From NCBI GenBank assembly GCA_005773695.1, contig SXHM01000294.1, positions 1 through 6,903 of the forward strand: a stretch of DNA of 6,903 nt. Reading direction: 5' to 3'. Under the pieces are notes generated by a model, which worked only from the letters and a program-made list of their open reading frames with translations, did not search any database and was not told the origin of the DNA. A program made the position numbers and the translations under genes. The number at the start of each line of letters is the position of its first letter. Positions within the stretch are counted from its first letter, which is position 1. Below, one piece after another: positions 6,628 to 6,903 of this stretch. This DNA is from Bacteroidota bacterium. Lineage in GTDB: Bacteria > Bacteroidota > Bacteroidia > SXHM01.

Positions 6628-6668
6628 AAAAAAAAGTCCTGCCTCAACCGAGACAGGACTTTTTTTTT
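6628..6668. terminator. bidirectional intrinsic terminator between the DinB gene and rpmA
   Basis: A hairpin pairs AGTCCTG (6635-6641) with CAGGACT (6654-6660), continues past one C/A mismatch with CTC/GAG (6643-6645 with 6650-6652), and closes on a 4-nt loop AACC. It is flanked by eight A on the left (6628-6635) and nine T on the right (6660-6668), so it has a U-tract in either direction and suits the convergent genes on each side. Confidence 0.92.
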
Positions 6669-6686
6669 ATAAACCTAATAAAACGT

Positions 6687-6903
6687 TTACGCTTCTCCTG
6701 CTAAAGGAGCAACAGATACGTAAGAAACGTCATCTGCCTTTTTCTTGAAAACTACAACGCCATCAACCAAAGCAAATAAAGTATGGTCTTTACCAATACC
6801 TACATTCAATCCCGGGTGGTGTTTGGTTCCGCGCTGACGCACGATAATATTACCAGCGTAAACCGCCTGACCACCAAATATTTTTACGCCCAAACGCTTG
6901 CTG
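6687..6903 (-). CDS. rpmA: 50S ribosomal protein L27 (bL27), N-terminus outside window
   Basis: The minus strand encodes 71 residues, beginning [11 protein letters not shown] and ending SVAPLAGEA before the TAA at 6689-6687. The stretches [22 protein letters not shown] and [17 protein letters not shown] are unmistakable L27. L27 sits near the peptidyl transferase centre of the large subunit. About 15 N-terminal residues, including the start, lie beyond the right edge; the TTG at 6893 is an internal Leu codon. In most bacteria rplU lies just upstream, which would be outside this window. The bidirectional terminator lies 19-59 nt past the stop. Confidence 0.97.
   Translation of the reverse strand, partial: SKRLGVKIFGGQAVYAGNIIVRQRGTKHHPGLNVGIGKDHTLFALVDGVVVFKKKADDVSYVSVAPLAGEA

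Overview
The window looks like an ordinary stretch of a Bacteroidetes (Bacteroidota) chromosome. Grounds: AT-rich coding, almost no Shine-Dalgarno sequences ahead of the starts, TAnnTTTG-like promoter elements close to start codons, a '...FAQ' type signal peptide, CTTTGCG-rich intergenic DNA, and RecX, RF2 and L27 sequences of Bacteroidetes character. The assignment rests on pattern recognition; no rRNA or other marker is present.

Layout. A major facilitator superfamily (MFS) transporter runs leftward from 1264 and off the left edge. A short divergent intergenic region (1265-1351) carries CTTTGCG repeats. Six genes then read rightward: recX (1352-1804), prfB with an intact programmed +1 frameshift (1828-2917), an ArsC-family thioredoxin-fold protein overlapping prfB by 14 nt (2904-3254), a secreted patatin-like phospholipase with a C-terminal outer-membrane barrel (3330-5639), a COG3565-type VOC (vicinal oxygen chelate) dioxygenase-like protein (5687-6106), and a DinB-superfamily protein with a TTG start (6110-6619). 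A strong hairpin with A and T tracts on its two sides (6628-6668) separates this run from rpmA (ribosomal protein L27), which enters from the right on the minus strand and lacks its first residues.

How the genes relate. Spacings along the rightward run are short (23, -14, 75, 47 and 3 nt), so several genes may share transcripts, but they do not form one pathway. prfB is autoregulated through its frameshift. The VOC and DinB genes are likely translationally linked.

I found no convincing undescribed multi-gene system. The points most worth a second look are: a 29-bp exact in-frame repeat in the MFS gene that touches the window edge (possible assembly artefact); a perfect AGGAGG at the prfB frameshift site in a lineage that rarely uses Shine-Dalgarno pairing; a methionine-free DinB gene lying in the same frame as the upstream VOC gene just past its TAG; and a patatin whose oxyanion-loop basic residue is replaced by Ser.
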